64,000 bases of DNA. Source: Tricholoma matsutake (taxonomy: Eukaryota; Basidiomycota; Agaricomycetes; Agaricales; Tricholomataceae). Both the position numbers and the translations under genes were made by a program. Below, piece after piece: positions 34,515 through 48,257 of this stretch. The stretch lies in NCBI GenBank assembly GCA_026075535.2, contig AP026546.1, positions 6,076,001 through 6,140,000 of the forward strand. Direction: 5' to 3'. The notes below the pieces were generated by a model. It was given only the letters and a program-made list of their open reading frames with translations. It was not told where the DNA came from and searched no databases. Numbering within the stretch: position 1 is the first letter of the stretch; every line of letters begins with the position of its first letter.

Positions 34515-35306
34515 CAACGTCATCCTCTTTCTGTAAATAGCATCTAACATCTGGAAAGTCCTTTATATCTTGGAGACATTACATAACGTTCATGTACCTA
34601 AGCGCGTTTATGCGGCTCTACTTTGGTTCTTGTAGCGATTCACTGCGGAAATCTATGGAGATCATTCGAGTTCTGCTGATTGGTGGTACAAAACGCGATT
34701 AACCACTCCTATGGGTATATCGTACAGTTCGGGGGACTGCGTCGAACTGAAATAGGGATTGTCTTCTCCGTCCGAGGGAAAGTATGCACGATCGTCTACG
34801 TCAAACGTGTCAGCACTCCCTTAGCATATAGACACAGAGCCAGATCACCAGTTATCGCCCTCATTTCAGAAAACGACGGTGTAGCAGCGATAGCTAGGGA
34901 GGAATATACGATGTATGTGGTGATCACGAGGATAACGGACCAAGCAGGTAAGAGCAGTGCCCATTCACTGAAAGCAAGGTCAGGCGATCATGAAGGAGAA
35001 CATTATGGCAGAAAGAATACCGGTTTGGGTACCAGTTTATTCCAACCCACAGGATGTACCGGTCTGGAACCAAAGCCCATAAAACATAGAGACAGAATCC
35101 GATAGCTGTAGAGGACCACGCAACAAAACCGTAAAATTCTGCTGCGCGGCTGCGGCCAATGTCCACAGAGAGGCGTTGTGCATCCATGGACCCAGTGAGG
35201 TTATTATCTAGCTATAGGTCATTTCATAGATATCGATTACGGCAGGAGGCTGTGTAGAAAAGTTGACGTACTTGATCACTTACCGGCAACCACCGGCAAC
35301 TTGTAC
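34515..35306. other. spacer, no gene seen
   Basis: About 790 bp. The open frame 34680-35105 (+, 141 codons) has no recognisable motif and no splice partner, so I do not call it. The right end should hold the promoter of the cyclo-ligase gene. Confidence 0.45.
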
Positions 35307-36267
35307 ATGGCGGCGACACTCCCGTCTCTTCAGGCACAGAAAAAGGCATTGCGGAAGGCCATTTCTGAAACCATTCGGCTCCTTCCTGTATCGACTCTCG
35401 CAGAACAATGTAAGCACGACAAGCGCGGTCTTTACAGCATTCCTAGGTTGATGATGGGTCATGCAACCAAATTGCTATCTCTCCAGCGAGGGCTATCACC
35501 GCGGGTGTTTTATCACTGTCGTCCTTCCAACTATGCCGGTCTGTAAGTTGTTACCTGAGCATGCCTTCTGGAGAGGTCGACACAACGTCGTTGGTGTCAG
35601 AGGTTTTATCGCGTGGTAACCATCGTGTGTTTCTGAACTTGATCACCTGGCATTCATTAAACTTACAGGAAAGACTCTGTTTGTCCCGAAGATTGTATCT
35701 AAAGAGGGATATATGGAATTTTTGAAAGTATACAATATAGAAGATTTAAACACATTCCCTAAAGGAATCTGGGAAATCAAGGAACCGGGATTGCAATGGC
35801 GGGGCAAAACCCGACAGAACGGTCTGTATTCAATATACAACTGGTTTTTGGGAATCTACTACGAAACATCTGAATGGCTCTGCAGCACTTGATAAGGATT
35901 GTGAAAACCTGGACATGATTTTAGTACCAGGTTTGTTGTTCACTCTTTTGAATTCATCTCATACTGAGCTGAGGTACATTGTTTACAGGTGTCGCATTTG
36001 ACCATTCGTTATCGCGTCTAGGTCACGGAAAGGGATACTATGATCGTTTCATCAGTTCATACGTGGCTAGTGGTCGATCGCGGCCGCTTCTAGGTTTGTC
36101 ATCTCTGACATATGTATGCGGGCAATGGGCAATGGGTTGAATTGAAAGCAGTGGCACTTGCCTTTCGTGAACAGGTCTTGGAAGGTAACGCAGTTCCGGT
36201 CGGAGATCAGGATTGGAAGATGGACTTCATTGTGAGCCCCGATGGCATATTGACTTCAGAAGGGTGA
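35307..36267 (+). CDS. FAU1: 5-formyltetrahydrofolate cyclo-ligase
   Basis: This enzyme (EC 6.3.3.2) uses ATP to turn 5-formyl-THF into 5,10-methenyl-THF, returning stored folate to one-carbon metabolism. Family marks are QAQKKALRKAISETIR at the start, [52 protein letters not shown] (the signature loop), VALAFREQVLEG and VPVGDQDWKMDFIVSPDG. About six exons join in phase. The ATG at 35307 is the first Met. The loop after IKEPGLQWRGKTRQN is joined to ALDKDCEN by an intron whose inside frame stays open for a while and could mislead a gene caller. Confidence 0.93.
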
Positions 36268-36676
36268 GTGCACCACTGAACTGGGAATTATATTGGAATC
36301 AGATCAGGAGATGAAGGTGAACTTCGATTAGTCGATGATACTCAGCAGCACGTTGTCGCGACATAGAGTTGTCACAAACAGTTATATCTCGGCCACGCCT
36401 TACTAGATTTGCTTCAAACTGGCATATCGTAGCGATCAGAACCTTTTTCCCTTACTATCTTGATGAGGCGCCCGGGTCGGCAGGCTCTAATGTAAGTATG
36501 GCCAAGCATGGAGATGTTGGAATTCCTCTGCGCGTTCGCGACTAGGATGGTTTATTGAAGCCCCCGCGCATTTTTAGTGGGAATGTATCCGTCACGGTCT
36601 AGAAATTTAAAGTCCCCCGAGGTAACTGAAATTCAAGGCATGACTTGCAGCTGCCCTGTCCACACATGAAATGCAG
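36268..36676. other. spacer with doubtful coding fragments
   Basis: About 400 bp. One frame near 36350-36491 stays open up to a GTAAGT donor, but it has no start codon or recognisable motif. I cannot link it securely to the Cys-rich segment on its right. Confidence 0.3.
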
Positions 36677-36846
36677 ACCACTATGGATGCGGCGAGAAGT
36701 GGGATAAGCCTTATCATCGACTTTGCAAACCCCAAGGAGTGCCATTACGCGTTGATGAGTGCGCTGGTGTCCGTTGGACCCCTGAAGTTGACAACCGAGG
36801 GATTATTGATTATCAATCACCCCTGGCATTAACATACAGTCAGTAG
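36677..36846 (+). other. possible last exon of a Cys-rich small protein
   Basis: After a TGCAG acceptor, 56 codons stay open to a TAG: DHYGCGEKWDKPYHRLC, then GVPLRVDECAGVRW, ending ALTYSQ. The three spaced cysteines and aromatic content look like the end of a secreted protein. No signal-peptide exon joins to it in phase, so it may be a relic or a gene with unresolved 5' exons. Confidence 0.25.
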
Positions 36847-37266
36847 ATATTAGATTTGACGGTAAGCTTTCCTCGTTGAAACGGCGCTGGTAAATCTTCC
36901 TTCCTTCCTACAGAAAATCTGACGAGTAATTGGGAATCAGCCCAAGGATCCCACTGCAAGTGAACAAAACACACAACAGTCAATGATTCTAATGGCCACT
37001 TGCATACATACTACCTTGTGATGATAGAATGCATAAGCAGCCTACATCATGCGATCATCTTATGGACGGCGATGGTCAACTTCATCACATGGTTCGTCGT
37101 CGCCATGTGTCGAAACCCAAGCGAACTGTAACAAGCTAGCTTAAAATGGAGAGACCACTGTGTGTAGCGCTGTGCGTAAGGGCAAATTTGTGTCTTTTCG
37201 ACGAGGTGAAATCGTAGAGCTTGGCATTGATTCTGATGCAACATACAGATAGAGTTCTGCAGAATC

Positions 37267-39048
37267 TTAAGTGATTGATCTCACGTCTGAGCGTGTAACA
37301 TTTACAAAGCGTAGGGCACCATCAATCTGGACGGTGTCGACGTCGACATCGCCATCTGAAAGCAGCGAAGCTCTTGGATACCTTCCGGCGGGTCTACAAT
37401 ATCGGGTCTCAGGATTTCAGTGATAAATTAACACATTGTGAATTTCCACTGAGCGAAATCCGTTTAGAAGTGCCGACAATCATGCCTGGAGTGTCGTCAT
37501 TGGAAACCTGAAAACTGGCGATAAGCTGCAATAAGTCACGGTCGATTTTAAACACTTTGATTTGGGAATTTTTGATTTGTACGACAGAAGAATGTTGCAG
37601 GCTCAGGTCGAAGGTACTGAAAAAAATTAGACAGCATTCCCATCAAAGGAACAACAGGATATCTATACTATCTCTCCATCTTCAGACTACCAATAGTTAG
37701 TTACGTTGTAAATGTAAGAGAGTAAGTAGCAACCTACCAATACATATGGCACTTCAGGTATTTGGCTGCTCCCAGGCTGGGAAGTAGGAGAGGAGAGCAG
37801 TTTGGCAAAACTGAATGCCGTATGTCAAGGAGTGACACCTAACAAGAAGGATTGCACATACCCCGCTTTCCTTTCCGTAGGAGCAATAATCACTCGATGT
37901 GATCTCCCAGACGGAAGGTAAGTAATACCTATAGACATTTAGAGCATTAACATAGCCCGAGAACAGTTAGGTTACCTAGCTGGGGGACCATGATGCCTTT
38001 GCCTCCTGTATTGAAGGTTCCCATTGATCCGTCGGGGTTTAAGATTTTAGTCGAGAGCTGTGATGTGGTAACGACCTTCAATCCGGAAATGATTATATTT
38101 TTCTGGGAATTTGGTTGATCTCCTACCGTTAGATTACTTGTGGCACAAGCCTTAGTTAGGATTCGTTTGAGTCGCTCTAGAAGGTAATTTCTCGCAGAAA
38201 CGCTTAGATTTTCACCGACATGGAAAGGAAATGATATAGAATTGACCACAAGGAGTGAAATCTAGCAGGAAATAGCATAACGTCAGCTACGAAATGTAGA
38301 CATGGGGACATCTCCTGACCTTGGGATGTGAATCAAGCTGAGACGGAAGATGGTACATAAATGTCATTAGATCCATCAACATGTGTATATTGACGTGGAA
38401 CACGAGACTCAGATAATCAGAGGGCAAATTCTTTGACTCTAACGTAGTTTTTAGTTTAGTACCAGCTAGAACTTGAGCGAGATCTGACTTCGAAGAGATT
38501 TATCCAAAATTGCTGGGCCAGTCATATTCTGACAGTCTGAGATATAGTTTCAGGGAGAAAAACTTTCCATGTTCAACCCAGACCACTTACCAATAAAGAG
38601 CACTTCATGACCAGCTTCGACGAAGGAAGTCACGAGATTCGTTGCAACAACTTCCTTCGGTGTTCCAGGTGGCCCAGAGATCTCCAATATGTGCCCACGC
38701 CGCAGTCCTCCCGAAAGCAGCTTGTCAATTGCTGTTGATTTCGTTGAGAAACCCTGAGCGTTCTTGGCCATCGACGCCGCGGACTGAGTCAGAGACGGGG
38801 TTGGAGGCTTTTGTGACGATGTGAATATGTGTTCAGCTTGTGGAAGCGATATACCGAGCTCTTCTCAAATATGAAATATTACAATCCGAACATTATAGGA
38901 CGAAGGAAGAAAAGGCTTGACCATTTGCCAGTTCGTGTGCAGATGATCCTTGTAGTTCATGGAGCGTCTCATAACCTGCTCGCGCTAATGCAGAAAGCGT
39001 CGACGGCGGCAGTGGAAGGGAAGACAATTTTCGAGACGACTCAGACAT
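37267..39048 (-). CDS. RAD51/RecA-like paralogue with altered Walker motifs
   Basis: It starts MSESSRKLSSLPLPPSTLSALARAG, a Rad51-type N-terminal helix bundle, then GFSTKSTAIDKLLSGGLRRGHILEISG, the classic entry to a RecA core. Walker A reads GPPGTPKE where the family has GPPGTGKT, and the Walker B strand reads LLVVNSISFPF where an Asp is expected. Later blocks are SARNYLLERLKRILTKACA, VVTTSQLSTKILN and GKGIMVPQLG, then LPSGRSHRVIIAPTE. RAD51 paralogues assist Rad51 filament assembly in homologous recombination. The C-terminus (IPEVPY, then TFDLSLQHSSVVQIKN..., ending TRSDVRSIT) depends on a proposed 11-nt exon and a 79-nt intron, so the 3' end could instead be near 37548. Confidence 0.75.
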
Positions 39049-39323
39049 GGTACATTCAAGTTGTCGCCATTGAATGATTGATGGAATGATCAATTGCCAA
39101 TGCCATTGCAGAAGCAACTAATCACGTGGAAGAAGACGCGTCTGTGGCGTGAGATAATGGATTCACCAGACATGCATGCGAATTTGCGAAATTCAGACAG
39201 ACTCTGCGCCGCCCTTCTTGCTTGTCGACCACCACTTGCTTATTTTTTGCTTTTCACGCTCATCCTCCACAGCATTCCTTAACATCTTGATTTTCCTCCG
39301 CAGCGCTCCCCTCCCGGCTCAAA
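39049..39323. promoter_or_regulatory. divergent promoter, RAD51 paralogue / RRM gene
   Basis: 275 bp separate the two divergent start codons. The right part (39235-39290) is rich in C/T tracts, as in many fungal promoters. No specific element is claimed. Confidence 0.5.
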
Positions 39324-40978
39324 ATGACAACACTGTCGAACGACATCTTCAAATTCAATCTACAAACGAACTCTGTGAGGGTCGAAAACATCTCTCCTTG
39401 CAGTTTGTCTTTCTCTACACCTTTTTTGTAATAGGATTAATTATGGTGTTGGTAGTCACCATTAATGAGGTCGTCGCGTTATTCAACACGCTGATTGGTG
39501 ATATCCATTTCAACATGCAAAATGACACACTGACAATGGAAAAGGTGACGTCAAAAGCTCGCACGATTACAGGACCTCCCTTGGGGTCTGCCTCGAGATT
39601 GCCTTTTTCAATCGGGACGCCGTCACGTTGAGCCTCAATTGCCGATGGTTCCTCAGATTATTGATGCTTACACGTCCTTCTTTTGCAACACAGAAAAGCG
39701 ATGTGCATGTCCGGATACACTATCCAAGGCCAACCTCTGTGCGTTTATATTCCATGCTCAATGTATATGCGCATATATGCACTTGTTCGCCGAGCCACGC
39801 AGCATTTCTGATTACTATGTCCCAAACGCCACTGCTCCGGTGTAGCGTCTACTCACCTTTGCCTTTAGCGTCGTTACTCCGATCATTCAGCCTCCAATAG
39901 ACGCCCGACCTCTACAACACACCGACGATCGTAGAAATCTGTACGTCCTTGGCCTCCCGTTTGCTCTCACGAAGTACGCACGGTGCCCAGTTCATGTTTG
40001 ATCCTGGAGCTCAACTCTCTCAGATCCGAGTTTTCGAATGTCTTTTCTCGTTACGGAACTGTTATGCATTGTGTGATCTTGGCTACTGTGGACAATTCTT
40101 CCCGTCGTCGAGGGTTTGTTGTCATGTCCTCTCACGAAGAAGCGAAGTTGGCAATGGCCTCACTTACTCGCACGCAAATCAAGTAGGCTTTACAACTCAC
40201 TAGCATACCTAAGTGCTTAAGCTTTTCGAGGGGTCACACTCTCGACATATCATGGGCTGTTGTGCAACGTTCTCAAGGTAAGGGCATCTGCATGACTTCC
40301 GACGACTTAATAACTTTCTACATAGGGTTTCTTGATGGAGGTGATAGGAACATGCTCCTAGACTCGCGCTCACCCCCACGTTCTGTATCGCGAGGTATCC
40401 GCCACGACAACCCCGAAATCGCTGATGCAAACTCCTCTGCGTCGTCAATTGATTCCGCCGAATCCGACCTTGCAGCTTTCACTCTGAGTTTGGTCCCAAC
40501 GCCGACCTTATTCGTCACCAACTTGCCCGCCTTCCTGTTTGCTCAGGTTCAAGACATGCAGTCGCTATTCTATCCTTTTGGCCATATCAAGAAGCTTAAG
40601 ATCCTTGAGACCTCTCTCAAGGGAAGCACGTCAGCTCTTGTTGAATATGAATCTGCCGAACTTGCGCAAGAAGCCAGAGAAACCCTTCATGGACAGAGCT
40701 ACGCTGGTCAACAAATTGCTGTTCGTTTCGTTCGATCAAAGTCTTCTCTTCTGGACCTTGCTTCAGCTTCCGATTCTGCTTGTCACGATATAAACGCTCT
40801 GCACGGTTTCGCTCCTTCTGCTCGTCAATCATCTTTCTTGCTCGGACCTGCAGGCCTTCACTCATACTATGATTCTATTCGATCCCAACGCTTCAACAAT
40901 ACCTCTCAAAACACCTATCCTGGATTTCAGAACACTTTCCTCCATGCGTCACATCCCTTTTCCCTTAATTATCGCTAA
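39324..40978 (+). CDS. multi-RRM RNA-binding protein (Msa1-like)
   Basis: The start is MTTLSNDIFKFNLQTNSVRVENISP, the first strand of a likely first RRM that continues after an intron as VVALFNTLIGDIHF. A second RRM is clear: NLYVLGLPFALTK joined to SEFSNVFSRYGTVMHCVIL, RRRGFVVMSSHEEAKLAM and GHTLDISWAVV. A third is TLFVTNLPAFLF, FYPFGHIKKLKIL, SALVEYESAELAQEAR and QIAVRFVR. Between them is a Ser-rich linker with an SPPRSVSRGIR patch. Proteins of this build in fungi (such as fission yeast Msa1) act on mRNAs during sexual development; that role is inference. Borders between 39400 and 39900 are uncertain because the first RRM is split by several introns, and the 3' end could be extended by a late intron. 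Confidence 0.75.
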
Positions 40979-41423
40979 GTCGCCGCTTCCAGGTCGAGCT
41001 CTGCGAGCTCTTGGTAAGTGTTTCCTGCTCGCAAGATTGCAATGGCCCATCATCATAGCCTCGACTCTGTTCCAAACAACTTGCCCTGAGCCGATTTATT
41101 CATCCGAATCAACAGCTCTACGTTCCATGAAAGACATGTAAACAAAAACATTCAGCTTTCGTCCATGCACCAGTTCTGTTCTTTCGCTCTTCCCGGTTTG
41201 ATGCTATTTATAGGAAGTTTACTGCACTATACACAGTGTTTCATTTGTATTTTTGGGAAACCCATTTCATCTGGCGACAAACAATAGTACTCAACAACCA
41301 GTCCGACGAAAAGACGCATTCATAGTCTGATTACGGGAGACTAATACCTGAGTCTCGACATTCTTTTGGTGACTACTTTTGGTGACTACTTTCCATGTCT
41401 CTCATTTTCCATCTATCTACCCT
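40979..41423. other. 3' flank of the RRM gene with a short tandem repeat
   Basis: About 445 bp. It contains a direct repeat of TTTTGGTGACTAC at 41365-41391. A frame running from the RRM gene's last exon to 41141 might be an alternative 3' exon. Otherwise I see nothing. Confidence 0.4.
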
Positions 41424-41581
41424 ATGGTGGTTGCATTTCCTGTCATTTTGACCTTGCTGGCTGGTTACGCCAAAGCTCAAAAAATTGATAGTATGTAGAT
41501 AATCAATTGTGGATAATGGAACTGATATGACCAATAGCAGTTGGCGACTTTCCGCCGGCGGGGTTGAGCAAGAGGAGTTAA
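41424..41581 (+). CDS. possible secreted mini-peptide (36 aa)
   Basis: Two tiny exons (41424-41490 and 41538-41581) join in phase 1 over a 47-nt GT..AG intron to 36 residues. The first ~18 residues are a textbook signal peptide (VVAFPVILTLLAGYAKA). The mature part would be QKIDTVGDFPPAGLSKRS, ending in a Lys-Arg pair one residue before the C-terminus. No family is recognised. It lies downstream of and convergent to the hydrophobin gene. A chance frame or a truncated secreted-protein relic is quite possible. Confidence 0.3.
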
Positions 41582-41795
41582 AAAAAACTTACTGAAGACC
41601 GACCGATCAAATTGTAAGTATTGCATAAGACTCAAGTGGCAATCCATCAACGACGCCCAGTAGTATCAGGACATCGTGTAATTTCAGCCAAGCGTAGGTA
41701 AGTTGGTTGCCTGTCTATATTGATAGGATTGGTGTTTTATCACTTGGACTGACTTGGACTCCCGCGCACAAATGCACCGATTTCATCTTCGTCTC

Positions 41796-42365
41796 TCAAA
41801 GGTTGATAGCGATAGGCGAGCACCCTAAGTTGATCAGGCCATTCTACCATTCAGCACGTAAGCGCTCTTCATGCTTCACTACTAGTATATCTTTGAACAC
41901 TTACAAAATGATTGTTGGTACAACAGACTGGCTGCGAGGTGCTGTGCATCATTTTCAGCAGTGCAAATGCTTGTTGAGGTCATAGAGTACTTACCAAGAG
42001 TTGCCTCCGGTCCCGATGACGGTGATGGGGCTGCAATTCACTGAACATCAAAAAGACATTATTCGTATGTTCAATCCGAATATACTGTTGCTTACCCCCA
42101 ACGAAGCCAGTGATGGGCCCAAGTACGATGCTCAAGAGGCCAAGAAGACTGTCGAGCGCTTGGTTATTTTGCTGTAGAAGAACAATAAGCGCTCTGTAGA
42201 GGTGTGCGACGTGAACCTCACGTCATGAACAGAGTTGCAGCATTGAATGGGGCCAGTATTGCATTGGTTGATGGGAGGATCGATACGGGGAACTATGCCG
42301 GGGACCGCAAGAACGGGTAATATGTAGATGGCGAGCAAGAAAAAGGACGGGAATCGAGCGAACAT
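41796..42365 (-). CDS. class I hydrophobin
   Basis: Hydrophobins are secreted and self-assemble into amphipathic films that coat aerial hyphae, spores and fruiting bodies. Five exons give 116 residues. Residues 1-~20 are a signal peptide (FFLLAIYILPVLAVP). All eight cysteines are present in the class I order: QCNTG, QCCNS, NCSPI, NSC, VCCTN and LGCSPI. The long hydrophobic loop between the third and fourth Cys (LLGLLSIVLGPITGFVG) is typical. Introns fall after VHD, within the GV codon before NCSP, inside the NSC codon, and before NGLINLGC. A TATA box lies 82 nt upstream of the start. Confidence 0.96.
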
Positions 42366-42446
42366 TGTTAGATGTCGGTGAGTTATGGTTGAGAGTTGGG
42401 CTTGGGGTTGCGTTCCACTGAGGGCCACTTGTCTCCCTACCGCACC

Positions 42447-42454
42447 CTTATATA
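42447..42454 (-). promoter_or_regulatory. TATA box of the hydrophobin gene
   Basis: On the minus strand the site reads TATATAAG, 82 nt upstream of the hydrophobin ATG. The position and strength fit a highly expressed structural gene. Confidence 0.6.
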
Positions 42455-43293
42455 CCACGCTGGCAGGTTTATCTCGTGCGTTGGTGTCTGGATTCCGAAG
42501 CACAGAGACTAGACCGAGCCATATTTCCAAAATCTCTCCTCGAAGGCTCTGTTGTGGTGCAGGAACTGTCAATAAATCACATATTCTGCACACCCCTCGG
42601 ACTTCCTTACTTAGTATCACCAAAGGAAAGAGATCAACCCAAGCACTGCGCAACGAAACTCCTTATACTGAACTTGAGCGGCGTCATCGACCGCGGCACG
42701 AATATGTTCTCTTCCCCTGTCCGGCGATCCTATAGTTTAGTTCACTCGTTTTCAGCCTATAATGATTGGAAAGTATCTCACTGGTCTGCTTGTGTTCTAG
42801 TCCTGATAAACTGGAACAGTCAGTGTAGAATCATGTTCTGCTGCTCAGTTGGTCGATCCAGTCTATGAAACTGATTGTTGAACGTTGAACTCTCATGAAC
42901 TAATTACATAAGTACTTACCCCCAATCCGCTACTTCATTTCTTCTCAATGTCCTCCCTAAACGGAAATCGGTATCTTGCTTTCACCTTGGTGTTTCATCA
43001 ACTGCCATGCTCGGAGACCTGGCCTGAGCGTGGAGCGCCCATCTTCTTTTGAACGAGCTTGGACGTCATGTATGTGGCGTGACAGATACACATTTAGTCT
43101 TGACGTTTAGAGCGATGTCAATAGCATTTTGTGATGATCTCATCCATCTATCTAGTAACTACTAGTAGTAGAAGGAATGTCCATGGTCCATACACAAACG
43201 CAGTCCGAAATCCCTAACAAAGAAAGTACAGTAATTTTATGTCCGAATTTTCAAAGCTATCCCATTTTAGATCTATGACCCTCGCGTATCCAC
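42455..43293. other. hydrophobin upstream region and GFA1 3' flank
   Basis: About 840 bp between the hydrophobin TATA box and the GFA1 stop. Long open frames on the plus strand here (for example 42476-42868) show no motif. Much of it is probably the hydrophobin regulatory region. Confidence 0.45.
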
Positions 43294-45797
<2,504 letters not shown>

Positions 45798-46744
45798 GAT
45801 AACCAGTAACTGGGAGGAATCTGAAGAGCAGAGAGCCTCCTGAGATTCAGTATGAAAAGAACCTAGAAGAATATACCTGAATGATATGGAAAAGTGGAGT
45901 AAGTAGAGTAAAGTAGGGAGGGTGAAAAAAGTTGACAACGGCGAAGATGATCCCGCAATTTTGCATTGCCGTCGCTATTTAAGTGCTGGATGTTTGATTC
46001 AAGGCGCGCAAACAGACGCAAATATAAATGCATCGCTCCGCCCTTGCCATGGACGCGTTCAGACACAGCCCCTCGCGCTCATCCGTGATGCTTCCGTTTC
46101 AAAGTTACACTGGCGGCGGAAGATCTCATCGGGATACCACGTTCATCAAAAACTCTGTGTGTTCCTTGTATCCGAAACCACTGCGACGCTGCAGGCAGCA
46201 GAAGGGAGACTACTTCCCTCGAGGTAAATGACTCATTCCACCAGCAATACACATTGCACAACATGTTTCGTCCTCCCAAGGCCTGCAATTATAACCCTAG
46301 TGGCATGCTCATGGTCACCTCTATATTTTGGAGACGCTACGGTATAAATATATAACCTCTCGTATAATCCTCGGTCTCGGAAGCATGAGTCCAAAGGGTC
46401 CGCAACGGCCGTTAGCGCCCTTTTTGATGGCAGGGTCCTTTTGTTCGGCTTTCCCACATTACAGTGTACATATCTGCAACTCCAAAGTGGAGCTCTCATG
46501 GAAATGCAGATACGCTCTAATATGATGGAATGACATGTCTCCGTTGGAATGCGATCCAAACCCGGCCGCTTGCTCGCAAACATTGGGAGGCGTCTAAGTA
46601 TCTGCATTCCTCTTATTGCCTAACCAGGGCATTCACTGTTTGTTCAAAATCAGAGCAAACATTTTGTGAGTGTCTAAGTATCGCTTACAGCTGTCATAAG
46701 ATGGAACATACACAAACTACACTAGCAATTAAATAACCCAAAAT
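45798..46744. other. GFA1 promoter and 3' flank of the secreted-protein gene
   Basis: About 950 bp. The left part is the GFA1 leader and promoter. The longest frame, 46233-46607 (-, 124 codons), has no motif and no signal peptide. I see no gene. Confidence 0.5.
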
Positions 46745-47731
46745 CTAGACGTTCCCCTCCTCACGAGCCTCCAATTCAGCATGAAGGGCGCGAGGTGTTC
46801 GTGTTCCCTGCAAAACGATATTCTCCAAAATTTGGCATGAGAGTGATAGAAACAACTTAACACTCACCGCAACCCTGTAAAAGCGACGTTCTATTGGCGG
46901 CGCTTCTGCTCGCTTCTTTGCACTCTATTAAATTAAACTGCTGTAAGTCCGTGCGTACACTGATAAAATCAACCCTACCGAGCAAGATTTAGGTGTAGTT
47001 TTAACAACAGCTGTCCCTGTGGGGATAACAGAAGTTGAGGTGGTGGAAGAAGTGAGGGTGCTGGAAGCCGAGATTGCTCCAGCGCCTTGCTGAACGACCA
47101 CGCAGTTCCCGAATCCGGCGGTCGTTTTGAACGACTGAATGCATGTCAGAACATCTCCCTTACAAACGCAGAATCGAGATACGTACAACGAGACACAAGT
47201 TTCCACTTTGGCCTCCAGTGCACTTGGCCCCCGAGGGCAGAGAAGCGGTTATATTTTCCGAGCCGGCCGACGGAGGGGCCTAGGCAAAAATGAAAATTTA
47301 TCTGCAAAGTAGCACTGTAGATGAAATGCAGTTACGTACAGCGACACCATTGTTGGAAACCGTGCCAGCAACGAAGTTTTTTCCCATGCCAGTTGCATCG
47401 ACAGTCATTGTTACTTGGCGAGATCCATCGTTACCGCTGGGAACACAATAAATTCACAGGATATATCCCTCTTCTCTAAGAAAACTCACCCATTGAAACT
47501 GGTCACGTTTACGCTGAAAGTTCCATCGCCGGCCGCTATGACTTGCATCGAGGTGTCAATGGTCGCAGCGATGTTGGTATTGCCACATGGTGAGGTGGTG
47601 CTAGGCCGTTGCACATCAGAACGTTGAGCTGTACCAGCTACGCCGAGAGCGGGAGCGATTAGCGCGTGTGAGTGCGCCTGTAGTGAGAGCGCCGAAGTAA
47701 TGGCAAACAATGTAACAACTTTCGAGAACAT
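46745..47731 (-). CDS. secreted protein with potential N-terminal His, unknown function
   Basis: Six exons join to about 230 residues. Residues 1-~21 are a signal peptide (VVTLFAITSALSLQAHS). Cleavage before HALIAPALGV would leave an N-terminal His, as in copper-binding secreted enzymes, though cleavage two residues earlier (HSHALI) is also possible. Conserved-looking blocks are DVQRPSTTSPCGNTNIA, DGTFSVNVTSFNGGNDGSRQV, KCTGGQSGNLCLVSFKTTAGFGNCVVVQQ, then a Ser/Thr-rich tail and a C-terminal ALHAELEAREEG common in mushroom secreted proteins. Five cysteines are visible. I recognise a basidiomycete secreted family but no assigned function. A lytic-monooxygenase-like role would be speculation. 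A TATAAAAG site lies upstream. Confidence 0.82.
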
Positions 47732-48257
47732 GTCGAATGCAAAACAGAGCAGGTGGCCCTAGTCCAGAGGGAAATTAATTGCTGTAAAGAAATTGAAAGA
47801 GAGGTCTGAAGGAAAAGATAAGGAACCAGTCCAGAACAAGGAGAAACGCAAAGTGGAAAATGAGAGAATTCGATAGGATTGCAGAGCTTTTATATCTCTG
47901 GCTGTCGGCATCCTCGCCATTGTATATCTTACACTCTCTTTGTCCTTCGCGAATTGAGAGGAAGTTCAAAGAACGGTGTCAATATAGTTGTCCGCGTGTA
48001 ATCATAATAAGAGGCTGATCGCCAACTGTCATATTCCGGCGGAGTTATACAAGTCTAATCGAAAACAATGGCAAAGAAGCCGGAAGACTATAAGTTAGTA
48101 ACTGGCTACTAATGCCGCGCATTGTAGATTGTGCGGCAACTGCCAATAACCACTGGCAGATCTAACGTTATACTGCCACTTTCCACACTTCTACCCACAA
48201 GAATTGGCAGTAGAATTGATAGAAGTGATTTATGAGCGAGCAAATGCCAACGGGCGT
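47732..48257. promoter_or_regulatory. promoter of the secreted-protein gene with TATA box
   Basis: A minus-strand TATAAAAG lies at 47887-47894, about 156 nt upstream of the secreted-protein ATG at 47731. The remaining ~360 bp up to the lipase stop shows no gene. Confidence 0.5.

Noticed and set aside
34680..35105. 141-codon frame on the plus strand between the zinc-finger and cyclo-ligase genes
   Set aside because: Composition and lack of any recognisable block suggest chance.
37047..37244. 65-codon frame on the minus strand
   Set aside because: Lies after the likely stop of the RAD51 paralogue and shows no coding pattern.
42132..42653. 173-codon minus-strand frame containing the hydrophobin start
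   Set aside because: The hydrophobin begins at the inner Met at 42365, right before a signal peptide; the upstream part covers the TATA box.
46233..46607. 124-codon frame on the minus strand
   Set aside because: Sits in the GFA1 upstream region, no motifs, no supporting splice sites.
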